A program made the position numbers and the translations under genes. 60,670 bases of DNA, from assembly GCA_005223145.1 (NCBI GenBank), contig NJBL01000004.1:1-60670 (forward strand), read 5' to 3'. Numbering within the stretch: position 1 is the first letter of the stretch; each line of letters opens with the position of its first letter. The notes under the pieces were generated by a model that was given only the letters and a program-made list of their open reading frames with translations, was not told the origin of the DNA and did not search any database. The stretch comes from a bacterium (candidate division B38) B3_B38. GTDB lineage: Bacteria > Acidobacteriota > B3-B38 > Guanabaribacteriales > B3-B38. Positions 25,765 through 34,900 of this stretch are shown here, one piece after another.

Positions 25765-27195
25765 CTAAGAGGATTGCAGGTTAACTATCAGCAGTCGTAG
25801 TTCGGTCATCTCCTTAATAGCGTACTTCAGCCCCTCGCGTCCCATGCCCGAATCCTTCACTCCACCATAGGGCATGTGGTCAATACGCCAGGTGGGAATA
25901 TCATTGATCAGTATCCCCCCGACCTCTATCTCATCAAAGGCATAAAAAATGGATTTGACATCCTTGGTGAACACTCCCGCCTGCAGACCGTAGACCGAGT
26001 CGTTGACCTTAGCGACCGCTTCCGTGAAGTCCTTATAAGGGGCAAGGAGCACCACCGGACCAAACACCTCCCGGCAGCTTATCCTGAGGCTGGGGTCCAC
26101 ATCGGACAACACCGTGGGCTGAATCATCCTCCCATCCCGCTCACCTCCTGTAAGGAGGGTTGCGCCATGGTTCCGCGCTTCTTCAATCCACTCCATGATA
26201 CGGTCTGCGGCTCCGTCATCAATCACCGGACCGGAGAGAGTCCCTTCATCCCGGGGGTCTCCTGTTTTAATCTCCCTAACCTTTGTCAGAAATTTCTCCT
26301 GGAAGGCGGGGTAGACCTCCTCCTGCACATAAACCCTCTGCACCGATATACATATCTGACCGGCAAAGCTAAACCCACCGGTCACACAGCGTTCGGCGGC
26401 ATAGTCGAGGTCGGCATCTTTATGGACGATGACTCCGGCGTTTCCACCAAGCTCCAGCAGGGTGCGCTTTTTTCCCGCCATTCCCTTGAGCCGCCAGCCT
26501 ACATCAGAGCTTCCGGTGAAGGTCAATAGCTTGAACCTACCGTCAACTGCCATCTTTTCCGCCAGCGCGGGGCGGCAGGGGAGCACGCTGAGCGCCGGAG
26601 GAGGGAAGCCCGCTTCCAGCACTATCTCCGCCAGAATCAGGGCGGTGAGGGGCGTGGCGGAGGAGGGCTTGAGAACTATGGAGTTGCCCGAGGCGATGCA
26701 GGGAGCCATCTTATGGGCAATGAGATTGAGGGGGAAATTGAAGGGGGATATAGCAATCACGGGACCAAGAGGGTAGCGGCGGGTTATGGAGACCCGGTTC
26801 AGTCCACGGGGATGCAGGTCCAGGGGTATGAGCTCCCCCCCTATGCGCTTAGCCTCTTCGGCTCCTATCTGAAAGGTGTTGACGGCGCGGGAGACCTCCG
26901 CCCGTGCCTGGCTGATCGGTTTGCCCGCCTCAAAGCATATGGTGCGGGCTAACTCCTCCTTCCGCTTTTCAATCCCCGAAGAGACCTTACCCAGGATTTC
27001 TGCCCTCTGAAAGAGAGGGAGCTTTCTGGTTGTCTCCCATGCCTTTACCGCGGTGGTGGTTGCTACCTCGATGTCATCAGCTGTTGCCCTGTAGACTGCC
27101 CCCACCACTTCGCCGTTATAGGGATTTAAAACTTCCATCTCCTCTGAAGAGATACGCCATTTCCCACCTACAAGGAACTTACGCTTATCAGCCAT
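25765..27195 (-). CDS. NAD(P)-dependent aldehyde dehydrogenase
   Basis: The 476-residue enzyme belongs to the ALDH superfamily. It has SPFNFPLNLIAHKMAP with the cofactor-binding region, the catalytic glutamate in LLELGGNAGV and the nucleophile cysteine in FAGQICISVQRVYV. The Q-x-C-x-S-V-Q-R pattern resembles lactaldehyde, glycolaldehyde or phosphonoacetaldehyde dehydrogenases. It is convergent with the CBM9/DUF5916 gene, with only 7 bases between stops. Its start MADKRKFLVGGKW at 27195 has a purine-rich site (AGGAGG). The substrate is probably a short or hydroxy aldehyde from sugar breakdown. Confidence 0.9.
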   Translation of the reverse strand: MADKRKFLVGGKWRISSEEMEVLNPYNGEVVGAVYRATADDIEVATTTAVKAWETTRKLPLFQRAEILGKVSSGIEKRKEELARTICFEAGKPISQARAEVSRAVNTFQIGAEEAKRIGGELIPLDLHPRGLNRVSITRRYPLGPVIAISPFNFPLNLIAHKMAPCIASGNSIVLKPSSATPLTALILAEIVLEAGFPPPALSVLPCRPALAEKMAVDGRFKLLTFTGSSDVGWRLKGMAGKKRTLLELGGNAGVIVHKDADLDYAAERCVTGGFSFAGQICISVQRVYVQEEVYPAFQEKFLTKVREIKTGDPRDEGTLSGPVIDDGAADRIMEWIEEARNHGATLLTGGERDGRMIQPTVLSDVDPSLRISCREVFGPVVLLAPYKDFTEAVAKVNDSVYGLQAGVFTKDVKSIFYAFDEIEVGGILINDIPTWRIDHMPYGGVKDSGMGREGLKYAIKEMTELRLLIVNLQSS

Positions 27196-27530
27196 TTTTC
27201 ACTACCTCCTGTTAGTGATGGTGATGATCTTCACTCCAGCAGAAAGGGAGATACCTCCATTCTTAGAACATACTCCTATTATCATAGCATAATTTCCGCT
27301 ATCTACCGCAAGGGAGGATGATAATCCAAAAGGTCTTTTGATTTTCAAAAATTACTTAGACACTGGGGATTGTTTGTGGTATATTTATTCTCCAAATTAG
27401 CTTAATTTGGCAATTTGCAAATAGTAGCATATATGAGATGCGGGATTCAGCATTTTTTCAGGGAGGCAGAAGTGGCAGTTAAGACCGAAGTGTCAGGAGC
27501 ATCATGCTATATGATAATAAAGGCGGGAGA
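27196..27530. other. Divergent intergenic region
   Basis: 335 bases lie between the divergent dehydrogenase and phosphatase genes. The middle is AT-rich and must hold promoters for both, but I see no clear TTGACA/TATAAT pair. No gene or repeat is apparent. Confidence 0.45.
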
Positions 27531-28169
27531 ATGAAACTCATATACCTTGTCCGTCATGCTGAAACCGAGTGGAACAAGGAGAGAAGATACCAGGGGGGTC
27601 AGGATATCCCCCTCAGCAATACTGGAGTTGAGCAAGCCAGACAGCTTGCCGAGCGATTGAGGAAGGTTAAGTTCGACCTGGTTTACTCCAGCTCTCTGCA
27701 GCGTGCCCGCCAGACGGCGGAGATTATCATAGAGGGTAATTCTCCTCCCATAATCTTAGAGCCGGCATTCAGGGAGATTAACCATGGACTGTGGGAAGGT
27801 TTGCGGGTGAAAGAGATAACCGAGCGCTTCCCCCGGGAATTCCGCTTCTGGAAAGAGAAGCCCCACCTGGCCAAAATGCCCCAGGGAGAGAGCCTGCATG
27901 ACTTACGGCAGCGGGTGGTTCCCCGCTTCCTCGATCTGGCCGCTCAAGAGAAGTGGAAGAGGATATTGATTGTTGGTCATGGGGGGGTGAACCGGGTTAT
28001 TCTAATGCACTGCCTGAAAATGGAGCTGAGGGATTACTGGAAGCTTATCCAGAACAGCACCTGCGTGAACCTGATTGACAAAACCTCGCAGGGATTCCAG
28101 GTGAAGATTATAAACGACTTAAGCCACCTGGAGACTCCCCCGCCCAGCGGCTACCCCCATTTTCAGTAA
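27531..28169 (+). CDS. Histidine phosphatase (phosphoglycerate-mutase-like, CobC/GpmB type)
   Basis: The 212-residue protein has the phosphohistidine motif LVRHAETEWN and the second catalytic histidine in VGHGGVNRVI. The layout is typical of cofactor-independent-looking small dPGM relatives that act as phosphatases on sugar phosphates, nucleotides or alpha-ribazole phosphate. I take ATG 27531, right before MKLIYLVRH, with site GGCGGGAGA. An upstream ATG at 27504 would add nine residues that do not fit the family. It stands alone before the TCA block. Confidence 0.88.
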   Translation: MKLIYLVRHAETEWNKERRYQGGQDIPLSNTGVEQARQLAERLRKVKFDLVYSSSLQRARQTAEIIIEGNSPPIILEPAFREINHGLWEGLRVKEITERFPREFRFWKEKPHLAKMPQGESLHDLRQRVVPRFLDLAAQEKWKRILIVGHGGVNRVILMHCLKMELRDYWKLIQNSTCVNLIDKTSQGFQVKIINDLSHLETPPPSGYPHFQ

Positions 28170-28172
28170 GAA

Positions 28173-28232
28173 AAAATCTCCTTTTGCTACCCGAAGTCAC
28201 TTGCTTCCTTTGAACTTGGAAGGAGAGATTTT
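28173..28232 (+). terminator. Possible terminator after the histidine phosphatase
   Basis: AAAATCTCCTT (28173-28183) pairs with AAGGAGAGATTTT (28220-28232), with a 2-base bulge and a 36-base loop that includes TTCC/GGAA. It begins right after the stop and ends with four T. The large loop makes it weak. Confidence 0.35.
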
Positions 28233-28248
28233 GTAACTCCTATTTATC

Positions 28249-28278
28249 TTGACAGAAAGGGAATGCTTATGATATGAT
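28249..28278 (+). promoter_or_regulatory. Promoter of the TCA-cycle gene block
   Basis: A perfect TTGACA (28249-28254), 18 bases, TATGAT (28273-28278, one mismatch). The start would be near 28285, giving a 90-base leader before the aconitase-type gene at 28377. Confidence 0.75.
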
Positions 28279-28376
28279 TACAAGCTTTTAAAGAGGTTTT
28301 TATCTTTCCTCTGCAACTTAGACTTTACTTCAACATATAAAGGTCTTATTAAATCTATTAGCAAGGAGAAGGTCTT

Positions 28377-29639
28377 ATGGGCAAGACGCTTGCAGAAAAA
28401 ATCATCGGTGAGCATGTGGGTCGAGAGGTTGTTGCCGGGGAGATAGTGGTAACGCCGGTCGATGTCTGCCTGGTGCAGGATGGAACTGGACCATTGGCCA
28501 TAAACCAGCTGCGAAAGATAAACCTTGAAAAAGCAGCTAACCCCCAGCAGACGGTGCTTTTTATCGACCATGCCTCTCCCAGTCCCCGCAAGGAATTGGC
28601 CAACGACCACATCGCCCTGCGTCAGTTCGCCCGGAAGACAGACTGCTATGTCTCCGAGGTAGGCGATGGAGTCTGCCATCAGGTGATTAACGAATACTAT
28701 ACGAGACCGGGGGATATTGTCATCGGAGCCGACTCTCACACCTGCACCTCGGGGGCTTTAGGAGCTTTGGGCACAGGAATGGGTTCTACCGATGTGGCTA
28801 TCGGTATCGCTCTGGGGAAGACCTGGCTGAGGGTTCCAGAGAGCTATCGTTTTGTGGTGTATGGTCGCTTCCAGCCGGGGGTATATGCCAAAGACCTCAT
28901 CCTCCATATTATAGGTATGCTTGGAGCCGATGGGGCTACTTATAAGTCAATGGAGTTCTGTGGTGAGACTATCGAAAATATGGAGATGAGTGAGCGGCTC
29001 ACTATGTCCAATATGGCAGTGGAAGCTGGGGCGAAGTGCGGCATTATTTTTTCGGATAAAAAGACCAGGGCTTATTTAATAGCGCATGGACGCGGCAAAA
29101 GCTATCGTGAGTTGAGGGCGGACGAGGATGCCACCTATGAGCGGACCTATGAGGTAAATGCCAGCAAGATTCTGCCCACCATATCCTTTCCCCACACAGT
29201 GGACAACACCAGAAACATCGAGCACAAGGACTGTCAGGATGTCAAAATAGACCAGGTCTATATCGGCACCTGCACCAATGGAAGACTGGAAGACCTACGC
29301 ATAGCTGCACAGATCTTAAAAGGGAAGCAAAGACATCCCGGCACCCGCCTCATAGTAGTCCCGGCTTCCCGAAGTGTCTATCAGCAGGCTCTGGAGGAGG
29401 GGACCCTGGCTATCCTCAACGGAGCGGGGGCATCCATCCAGAGCCCCGGATGCGGTCCCTGTGTGGGCATTCACCAGGGAGTGTTAGGGGATGGAGAGGC
29501 GTGCCTGTCAACCCAGAACCGGAACTTCAAGGGGAGGATGGGCAACCCCAATGCCTTCATCTATCTGGCATCCCCGGCCACAGCGGCGGCAACCGCTCTT
29601 AAGGGGAAAATCGCCGACCCAAGAGAGGTGATAGGATGA
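28377..29639 (+). CDS. Aconitase-type hydratase, large subunit (LeuC-like two-subunit form)
   Basis: The 420-residue protein belongs to the aconitase/isopropylmalate dehydratase family. The [4Fe-4S] cysteines are in SHTCTSG, GTCTNGR and GCGPCVG. Its length and split organisation resemble LeuC and homoaconitase (around 420 residues), whereas ordinary aconitases are single chains of about 650-890. The context of isocitrate, malate, fumarate and succinate dehydrogenase genes says it acts as aconitase (citrate to isocitrate), but LeuC or homoaconitase activity cannot be excluded from sequence alone. It overlaps the small-subunit gene by 4 bases (ATGA), implying coupled translation and a heterodimer. 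Confidence 0.88.
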   Translation: MGKTLAEKIIGEHVGREVVAGEIVVTPVDVCLVQDGTGPLAINQLRKINLEKAANPQQTVLFIDHASPSPRKELANDHIALRQFARKTDCYVSEVGDGVCHQVINEYYTRPGDIVIGADSHTCTSGALGALGTGMGSTDVAIGIALGKTWLRVPESYRFVVYGRFQPGVYAKDLILHIIGMLGADGATYKSMEFCGETIENMEMSERLTMSNMAVEAGAKCGIIFSDKKTRAYLIAHGRGKSYRELRADEDATYERTYEVNASKILPTISFPHTVDNTRNIEHKDCQDVKIDQVYIGTCTNGRLEDLRIAAQILKGKQRHPGTRLIVVPASRSVYQQALEEGTLAILNGAGASIQSPGCGPCVGIHQGVLGDGEACLSTQNRNFKGRMGNPNAFIYLASPATAAATALKGKIADPREVIG

Positions 29640-30139
29640 CTGCGATGAGAGGGAAGGCTTGGAAGTTTGGTGATAGCATAAGCACCGACCACATCGCCCC
29701 GGGGAGGCTTTTTCACCTTCGCTCAAACCTGCCCGAGTTAGCCAAACATGTTCTGGAGGATGCTCGACCAGAGTTTGCCTCCAGTATGGCACCCGGGGAC
29801 TTTGTGGTGGGAGGAGGGAATTTCGGACTCGGCTCCAGCCGTGAGCATGCCCCTACCATAATCAAGATAGCCGGGGTTAGCGCGGTATTAGCTAAATCTT
29901 TTGCCCGCATCTTTTTCCGCAACTGCATCAATGTGGGGCTGCCTGCTATCATATGCGACACCGATAAGATCGACGAAGGGGATGAGCTGGAAGTAGACCT
30001 ATCGCGAGGAAAGGTGATCAATCGCACCAAAAAGATAGAGCTGAGCTTTCCCCCTTTGCCACCGGTGATGACTAAAATTCTCCAGGAAGGAGGATTAGCC
30101 AACTATATCCACAAGCATGGCGACTTTAGATTGAAATGA
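29636..30139 (+). CDS. Aconitase-type hydratase, small subunit (LeuD-like)
   Basis: The 167-residue swivel-domain subunit has GDSISTDHIAPGR, the family's GLGSSREHAP loop that contacts the substrate, and FARIFFRNCINVGLP. It must pair with the large subunit encoded immediately upstream with a 4-base overlap. The YLRT-type specificity loop of isopropylmalate enzymes is not obvious, which agrees with a citrate or homocitrate substrate, but that is a judgement by eye. It is 47 bases before icd. Confidence 0.88.
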   Translation: MTAMRGKAWKFGDSISTDHIAPGRLFHLRSNLPELAKHVLEDARPEFASSMAPGDFVVGGGNFGLGSSREHAPTIIKIAGVSAVLAKSFARIFFRNCINVGLPAIICDTDKIDEGDELEVDLSRGKVINRTKKIELSFPPLPPVMTKILQEGGLANYIHKHGDFRLK

Positions 30140-30186
30140 AAAAAGAAAATTATTAACCTTCAGCTAAAGGTAATAGGGAGGTGTAA

Positions 30187-31440
30187 ATGGTTAACTTTGA
30201 TAAATTAACTATCCCCAAGGAAGGGAGTAAAATAGAGGTAGAGGATGGGAAGCTGAAGGTGCCTGATGAGCCCATCATCCCCTTTATTGAAGGGGATGGA
30301 GTGGGACCAGATATCTGGGCCGCTGCCAAGAGGGTGCTTGATGCCGCAGTGGAGAAGGCTTATCGGGGAAAGAGAAGGATTGTGTGGTTGGAGATGTTTG
30401 CCGGGGATAAAGGGCAAAAGGTCTACGGTGAGGTTCTTCCGCATGACACCTTCGAGGCTATTCGGCACTTCGTTGTTGCCATCAAGGGTCCTCTGACCAC
30501 CCCCATAGCCGGGGGCTATCGGAGCCTCAATGTCACCCTGAGGCAGACCCTCAACCTTTATGCCTGCGTGCGACCGGTTCGCTACTTCAAAGGGGTACCC
30601 AGCCCGGTGAAACACCCCGAGCGGATGAATATGCTTATTTTCAGGGAGAACACCGAGGATGTTTACGCCGGGATAGAGTGGGCAGAAGGCACCCCCGAGG
30701 TGAAAAAAATCATCCAGTTCCTCAATAAGGAGATGGGGTGCTCCATCAAGGAGGATTCCGGAATCGGCATCAAGCCCATCAGTGAGAGGGCTACCAAGAG
30801 CCTGGTGCGAAAAGCTATTCGCTATGCTATTGACAGGAAGCTCCCCAGCGTTACTCTGGTTCATAAGGGGAATATTATGAAGTACACCGAAGGAGCTTTC
30901 CGCGACTGGGGATATGAGGTAGCCAGGGAGGAGTTCGGGGACTACACCGTTACCGAAAGCGAGCTGACCGAAAAATATGGTGGGGAACTACCCCCTGGCA
31001 AGTTTGTTATCAAAGATAGGGTAGCTGACTCCATGCTCCAGCAGATTCTCACCCGCACAGCTGAATACAGCGTCATAGCCCTGCCGAATCTCAACGGTGA
31101 CTACCTTTCCGATGCTTGCGCTGCCCAGGTGGGAGGGCTTGGTCTGGCTCCAGGAGCCAATATAGGGGACTACATAGCCCTCTTTGAGGCCACCCATGGT
31201 ACTGCTCCCAAGTATGCGGGGCTCGATAAGGTAAACCCGAGCTCCCTCACCCTCTCCGGGGTGATGATGTTAGAATATATGGGCTGGCAGGAAGCAGCCG
31301 ATATCATCGTCAAAGCCATAGAAAAAGCCATCTTGGCGAAAACTGTCACCTACGACCTGGAGCGGCTGATGGAGGGTGCCACCAAGCTGAAGTGCTCGGA
31401 GTTTGGCACTGCTATCATTAGCCACATGGAGGGGAGTTAA
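30187..31440 (+). CDS. icd: Isocitrate dehydrogenase, NADP-type
   Basis: The 417-residue enzyme oxidatively decarboxylates isocitrate to 2-oxoglutarate. It aligns with E. coli Icd through [20 protein letters not shown] and [15 protein letters not shown]. The cofactor site reads [17 protein letters not shown], with Lys-Tyr and Val, and TYDLERLM, with Tyr and Arg. Together these are the residues that select NADP over NAD in the E. coli enzyme. Isocitrate binding is expected at the S/N/R cluster in the VTLRQT region. It is the third gene of the TCA block, with a GGGAGGTG site. Confidence 0.95.
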   Translation: MVNFDKLTIPKEGSKIEVEDGKLKVPDEPIIPFIEGDGVGPDIWAAAKRVLDAAVEKAYRGKRRIVWLEMFAGDKGQKVYGEVLPHDTFEAIRHFVVAIKGPLTTPIAGGYRSLNVTLRQTLNLYACVRPVRYFKGVPSPVKHPERMNMLIFRENTEDVYAGIEWAEGTPEVKKIIQFLNKEMGCSIKEDSGIGIKPISERATKSLVRKAIRYAIDRKLPSVTLVHKGNIMKYTEGAFRDWGYEVAREEFGDYTVTESELTEKYGGELPPGKFVIKDRVADSMLQQILTRTAEYSVIALPNLNGDYLSDACAAQVGGLGLAPGANIGDYIALFEATHGTAPKYAGLDKVNPSSLTLSGVMMLEYMGWQEAADIIVKAIEKAILAKTVTYDLERLMEGATKLKCSEFGTAIISHMEGS

Positions 31441-31545
31441 GGGGAGACAATCGAAAGCTTCCCTTTTGATCAGCTCGGGGGAGGATGGATAAAAAGATAA
31501 TTGCTCCTCCCTCGTTAAATTATCTATGCTATAAGGAGGTAGAGA

Positions 31546-32484
31546 ATGCCTAAAAGATATAAAATCGGATTAATTGGTGGAGGGCAAATCGGGGGGATTT
31601 TAGCCCTGATGATTGCCCAAAGAGAGCTTGGTGATGCCTTAGTAGTCGATATTCCTCAGAAGGAGGGATTAGCTAAGGGGAAGACTCTTGACATTATGGA
31701 GATGACCCCTCACTACGGCACCGATGTCAATCTTTCGGGCACCAGCGATTTTTCTCAGCTAAAAGGCTGCGATGTTATCATAATTACTGCCGGCGTTCCC
31801 CGCAGACCCGGAATGACCCGTGAAGACCTCCTCGATGTGAACCTTAAAATCATTACCAGCGTAGCCGAGAATATCAAGAAGCACTGCCCCGATGCGTTCA
31901 ACATCGTTCTCACTAACCCCTTAGATGCCATGGTCTACGCCTTTTACAAACTGACCGGCTTCCCCAAAAACCGGGTAATAGGGATGGCGGGTGCTCTTGA
32001 TACCGGACGCTTCAGGGCCTTTGTTGCTATGGAGACCGGTTACTCCGTTGAGGATATCACTGCCCCGGTTATGGGAGGGCATGGACCCACTATGGTACCC
32101 CTTTACAGGCTGGCTACCGTGGGGGGTGTTCCCCTTACCGAGATTCTCTCCCAGGAGAAGATCGACGCCATCGTGCAACGGACCCGGCAGGCAGGCACTG
32201 AGATTGTCAAACTGCTGGCTAACGGTAGCGCCTACTTCAGCCCCGCCGCCTCAGCCCTGGAGATGGCAGAATCTTATCTGAAGGACAAGAAGCGGATCAT
32301 CCCCTGCTCAGCCCTCTGCGAAGGGGAGTATGGCGTCCAGGGATACTTTATAGGCGTGCCCACGGTCATCGGAGCAGGAGGCGTGGAGAAGATTTTGGAG
32401 ATAAAGCTCACCCCGCAGGAGAAGGAAGCCTTACAGGAAACGCTGGAGGCGGTCAAAAAAGCGGTGGCGGATACCAAGCTCTAA
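31546..32484 (+). CDS. mdh: Malate dehydrogenase (LDH-like type)
   Basis: The 312-residue protein has the Rossmann loop GGGQIGG and an aspartate at the end of the second strand (VVDIPQ), so it prefers NAD. The active site has VPRRPGMTRED, with the two arginines that select malate over lactate, and the catalytic histidine in GGHGPTMVP. It closes the cycle from malate to oxaloacetate. It is 105 bases downstream of icd with an AAGGAGG site. Cofactor preference opposite to icd (NAD versus NADP) is visible within one operon. Confidence 0.95.
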   Translation: MPKRYKIGLIGGGQIGGILALMIAQRELGDALVVDIPQKEGLAKGKTLDIMEMTPHYGTDVNLSGTSDFSQLKGCDVIIITAGVPRRPGMTREDLLDVNLKIITSVAENIKKHCPDAFNIVLTNPLDAMVYAFYKLTGFPKNRVIGMAGALDTGRFRAFVAMETGYSVEDITAPVMGGHGPTMVPLYRLATVGGVPLTEILSQEKIDAIVQRTRQAGTEIVKLLANGSAYFSPAASALEMAESYLKDKKRIIPCSALCEGEYGVQGYFIGVPTVIGAGGVEKILEIKLTPQEKEALQETLEAVKKAVADTKL

Positions 32485-32550
32485 AAGGGGCTGAAGCCTA
32501 CTACTTGATAACTTAACAATCCATTGAAGAGGGGGTTAAAATTACCCCTG

Positions 32551-32571
32551 CCCTTTTGTCTGGCAAAAGGG
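32551..32571 (+). repeat. Perfect 8-bp hairpin between mdh and fumarase
   Basis: CCCTTTTG and CAAAAGGG flank the loop TCTGG. It lies 25 bases before the fumarase alpha start. A nearby GGGGTTAAAATTACCCC element (about 32532-32547) adds another small palindrome. There is no T-run, so it may stabilise or attenuate the transcript rather than end it. Confidence 0.55.
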
Positions 32572-32596
32572 TCAATTTTCAAATAAAGGAGGGAGT

Positions 32597-33439
32597 ATGC
32601 GAGAGATTGAAGCCAAAACCATTACCGAAGCGGTCAAAAAGCTTTGCATAGATGCCTGCTATTATCTTAATGACGAGATTCTTGATGCGTTTCGAAAGTG
32701 CAAGGAGAAGGAAGAATCTCCCGTTGCGGTGGATATCTTAAGCCAGCTGGAGGAGAACGCCAGGATTTCCCGGGAAGGTCAGTTTCCCCTCTGCCAGGAT
32801 ACCGGCTTTGCGGTATTATTTGTGGAGCTGGGCGCCGATGTGGTGATAAAAGGAGGAACCCTCCCCGAGGCTATCAATGAAGGGGTGCGGCAGGGCTACA
32901 CCGAGGGGTATCTGCGCAAATCGATTGTCTCCGACCCCCTTGAGAGGAAGAATACCGGTGACAACACCCCAGCTGCCTTACACTTAGAGATTGTCCCTGG
33001 TGATAAGCTGAAGATAACCATCCTCCCCAAAGGGGGAGGGAGCGAGAATATGAGCGAGGTGCGGATGCTCAAGCCAGCCGATGGAGCTAAGGGGGTGATC
33101 GACTTCGTGCTGGAAAGGGTGAGTAAGGCAGGACCCAATCCCTGCCCACCGATTGTGGTAGGGGTGGGGATTGGAGGCACCTTTGAGATGGCCGCTCTTA
33201 TAGCCAAGAAAGCCCTGCTCAGGCCCCTGGGAAGCCGCAATCCCAAGCCCCATCTGGCGGCTATCGAGGAGGAGCTTATAGAGAGGATCAACCACATGGG
33301 GATCGGTCCTCAGGGATTCGGCGGTCGTTGCACTGCGCTGGCAGTCCATGTGGAGGCTTACCCCTGTCATATCGCCAGCCTTCCAGCGGCGGTAAACATT
33401 GAGTGCCACTCTCATCGGCACAAAGAGATAGTTTTGTAG
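32597..33439 (+). CDS. Class I fumarate hydratase, alpha (N-terminal) subunit
   Basis: The 280-residue subunit binds an oxygen-sensitive [4Fe-4S] cluster. The cysteines are in FPLCQDTGFAV, NPCPPIVVG and FGGRCTALAV, with the tail VNIECHSHRH. It matches the TtdA/FumA N-terminal domain family, so tartrate dehydratase is the other option; the TCA setting favours fumarase (fumarate to malate). The beta subunit gene follows after 79 bases. The enzyme class suits an anaerobe or microaerobe. Confidence 0.92.
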   Translation: MREIEAKTITEAVKKLCIDACYYLNDEILDAFRKCKEKEESPVAVDILSQLEENARISREGQFPLCQDTGFAVLFVELGADVVIKGGTLPEAINEGVRQGYTEGYLRKSIVSDPLERKNTGDNTPAALHLEIVPGDKLKITILPKGGGSENMSEVRMLKPADGAKGVIDFVLERVSKAGPNPCPPIVVGVGIGGTFEMAALIAKKALLRPLGSRNPKPHLAAIEEELIERINHMGIGPQGFGGRCTALAVHVEAYPCHIASLPAAVNIECHSHRHKEIVL

Positions 33440-33518
33440 GGAGGAGCCTCCGTATTCTGAGGCAAAGGGGCTTTCAGCCCATAAGGAAAACCATTATGGC
33501 AGAGAAAAGGAGTTATCT

Positions 33519-34070
33519 ATGGCAGAAGTAAAACTTAGCGCTCCCCTTACCGACAAAGATGTAGAGTCTTTGAATATAGGGGATAAAGTATTGATTACTG
33601 GTTCCATCCTTGTGGGCAGAGATTCTGCTCACAAACGATTAATAGACCTGCTGGATGCCGGCAAACCCCTCCCCGTTGACCTTAAGGGTCAGGTAATCTA
33701 CTACGCAGGACCATCTCCGGCTCGTCCCGGAAACCCCGTTGGCTCGGCTGGTCCCACCACCAGCGGAAGGATAGACCCTTACGCCCCCAGGCTACTCGCC
33801 CTGGGGCTGAAGGGAATGATTGGCAAGGGGTCCCGCTCAGCCGAGGTGATCGAAGCCTGCAAGAAGTATAAAGCGGTCTACCTGGCTGCTGTAGGAGGTG
33901 CCGCAGCTCTGATTGCCAAAAGCATCAAAAAAGCAGAGGTGATTGCTTATCCCGAGCTGGGACCCGAAGCCCTCAGGTGGATGGAGGTGGAGAATTTCCC
34001 CGCTATTGTGGTCAATGATACTAAGGGAAACGACCTCTATGTGGAGGGGCGTTCCCAGTATCAGAGATGA
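33519..34070 (+). CDS. Class I fumarate hydratase, beta (C-terminal) subunit
   Basis: The 183-residue subunit has SILVGRDSAHKR, YYAGPSPARPG and GSAGPTTSGRID, with GKGSRSAEVIEACKKYKAVYL. All are signatures of the TtdB/FumA C-terminal swivel domain. It completes the active site with the alpha subunit encoded just upstream. The ribosome site AAAGGAG is strong. It precedes the succinate dehydrogenase genes by 84 bases. Confidence 0.92.
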   Translation: MAEVKLSAPLTDKDVESLNIGDKVLITGSILVGRDSAHKRLIDLLDAGKPLPVDLKGQVIYYAGPSPARPGNPVGSAGPTTSGRIDPYAPRLLALGLKGMIGKGSRSAEVIEACKKYKAVYLAAVGGAAALIAKSIKKAEVIAYPELGPEALRWMEVENFPAIVVNDTKGNDLYVEGRSQYQR

Positions 34071-34154
34071 GGGGGTATTTTCCACTTCACTTTGAGGGTA
34101 ACGGCATTAATGGGACAACCACAACCGAGAGTAGTCTAAGGAGGTGTTGGATAT

Positions 34155-34496
34155 ATGTTTTATAGATGGCATGTGGGAACAGTGGCCTGGGTTCTCCACC
34201 GTCTATCCGGGGCTTTGATTGTATTCTATCTGGTGCTCCATATCTGGGTTATGAGCTTCCTGCAGAAGGGCCCGGAGAGCTTCAACCGGGTTATGCATCT
34301 GCTGGAAAACCCCCTGTTTAAGCTTCTGGAGATAGGGCTCCTGGGAGTGGTAATTTATCACAGCCTGAACGGGATACGGTTGGTCATTCTGGACCTCGGA
34401 TATGGAATGGCACACCAGAAGAAGATGTTCTGGGCGGTGGTCGTAGTAGGGATTGTCATTTTTGTTCTGGGAGCCGTACCCCTTTACCCCTTCTGA
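34155..34496 (+). CDS. sdhC: Succinate dehydrogenase membrane anchor subunit C
   Basis: This 113-residue protein has three membrane helices. The early motif HRLSGALIVFYLVLHIW supplies the conserved Ser/Arg of the quinone site and a heme-region histidine. A further histidine in YHSLNGIRLV is a heme b ligand candidate. It forms the anchor with the next gene. The ATG at 34155 has an AAGGAGG site. Confidence 0.88.
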   Translation: MFYRWHVGTVAWVLHRLSGALIVFYLVLHIWVMSFLQKGPESFNRVMHLLENPLFKLLEIGLLGVVIYHSLNGIRLVILDLGYGMAHQKKMFWAVVVVGIVIFVLGAVPLYPF

Positions 34497-34520
34497 GTTG
34501 GGGAGAATGAGGAGTAAGCT

Positions 34521-34886
34521 ATGAGTAACAGAAAGCTCTATATAGCCGGAGGGGGCTGGAGCTGGCTTTTCCAGCGCCTCAGCGGGGTCTATATTCTGGC
34601 AATCATCATCATCCATTTCTGGTTCATCCATTATGCTGGCAATGGGGAGCTAACCTACCAGAATATAGCTACCAGGTTAGCTACCCCCTTCTGGAAGACG
34701 CTTGATGTAAGTTTTCTGGTTTTGGCCCTTTACCATGGCTTGAACGGGATGTGGGCGATAACCCAGGACTGGATTAAGAGAGACGGATGGCGGATGCTGA
34801 TTTACGCCGTCATTGTGGTCGTTGCCTTAGTTTTTGGAGTGCTGGGATTGATCACCGTTATCAGCTTTAAACCAGAAATATTGTGA
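34521..34886 (+). CDS. sdhD: Succinate dehydrogenase membrane anchor subunit D
   Basis: The 121-residue protein has three membrane helices and a parallel motif set to sdh[20 protein letters not shown] and [11 protein letters not shown]. The histidines are likely heme b ligands. A two-subunit, C/D-type anchor differs from the single-chain cytochrome b of epsilonproteobacterial or Bacillus-type enzymes. It ends 14 bases before the sdhA start used here. Confidence 0.85.
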   Translation: MSNRKLYIAGGGWSWLFQRLSGVYILAIIIIHFWFIHYAGNGELTYQNIATRLATPFWKTLDVSFLVLALYHGLNGMWAITQDWIKRDGWRMLIYAVIVVVALVFGVLGLITVISFKPEIL

Positions 34887-34900
34887 AGAGGGAGAGAGCT

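Noticed and set aside
28377..30139. Straight call as isopropylmalate dehydratase LeuCD
   Set aside because: The motifs cannot separate the activities and the surrounding TCA genes favour aconitase, so I left the symbols empty.
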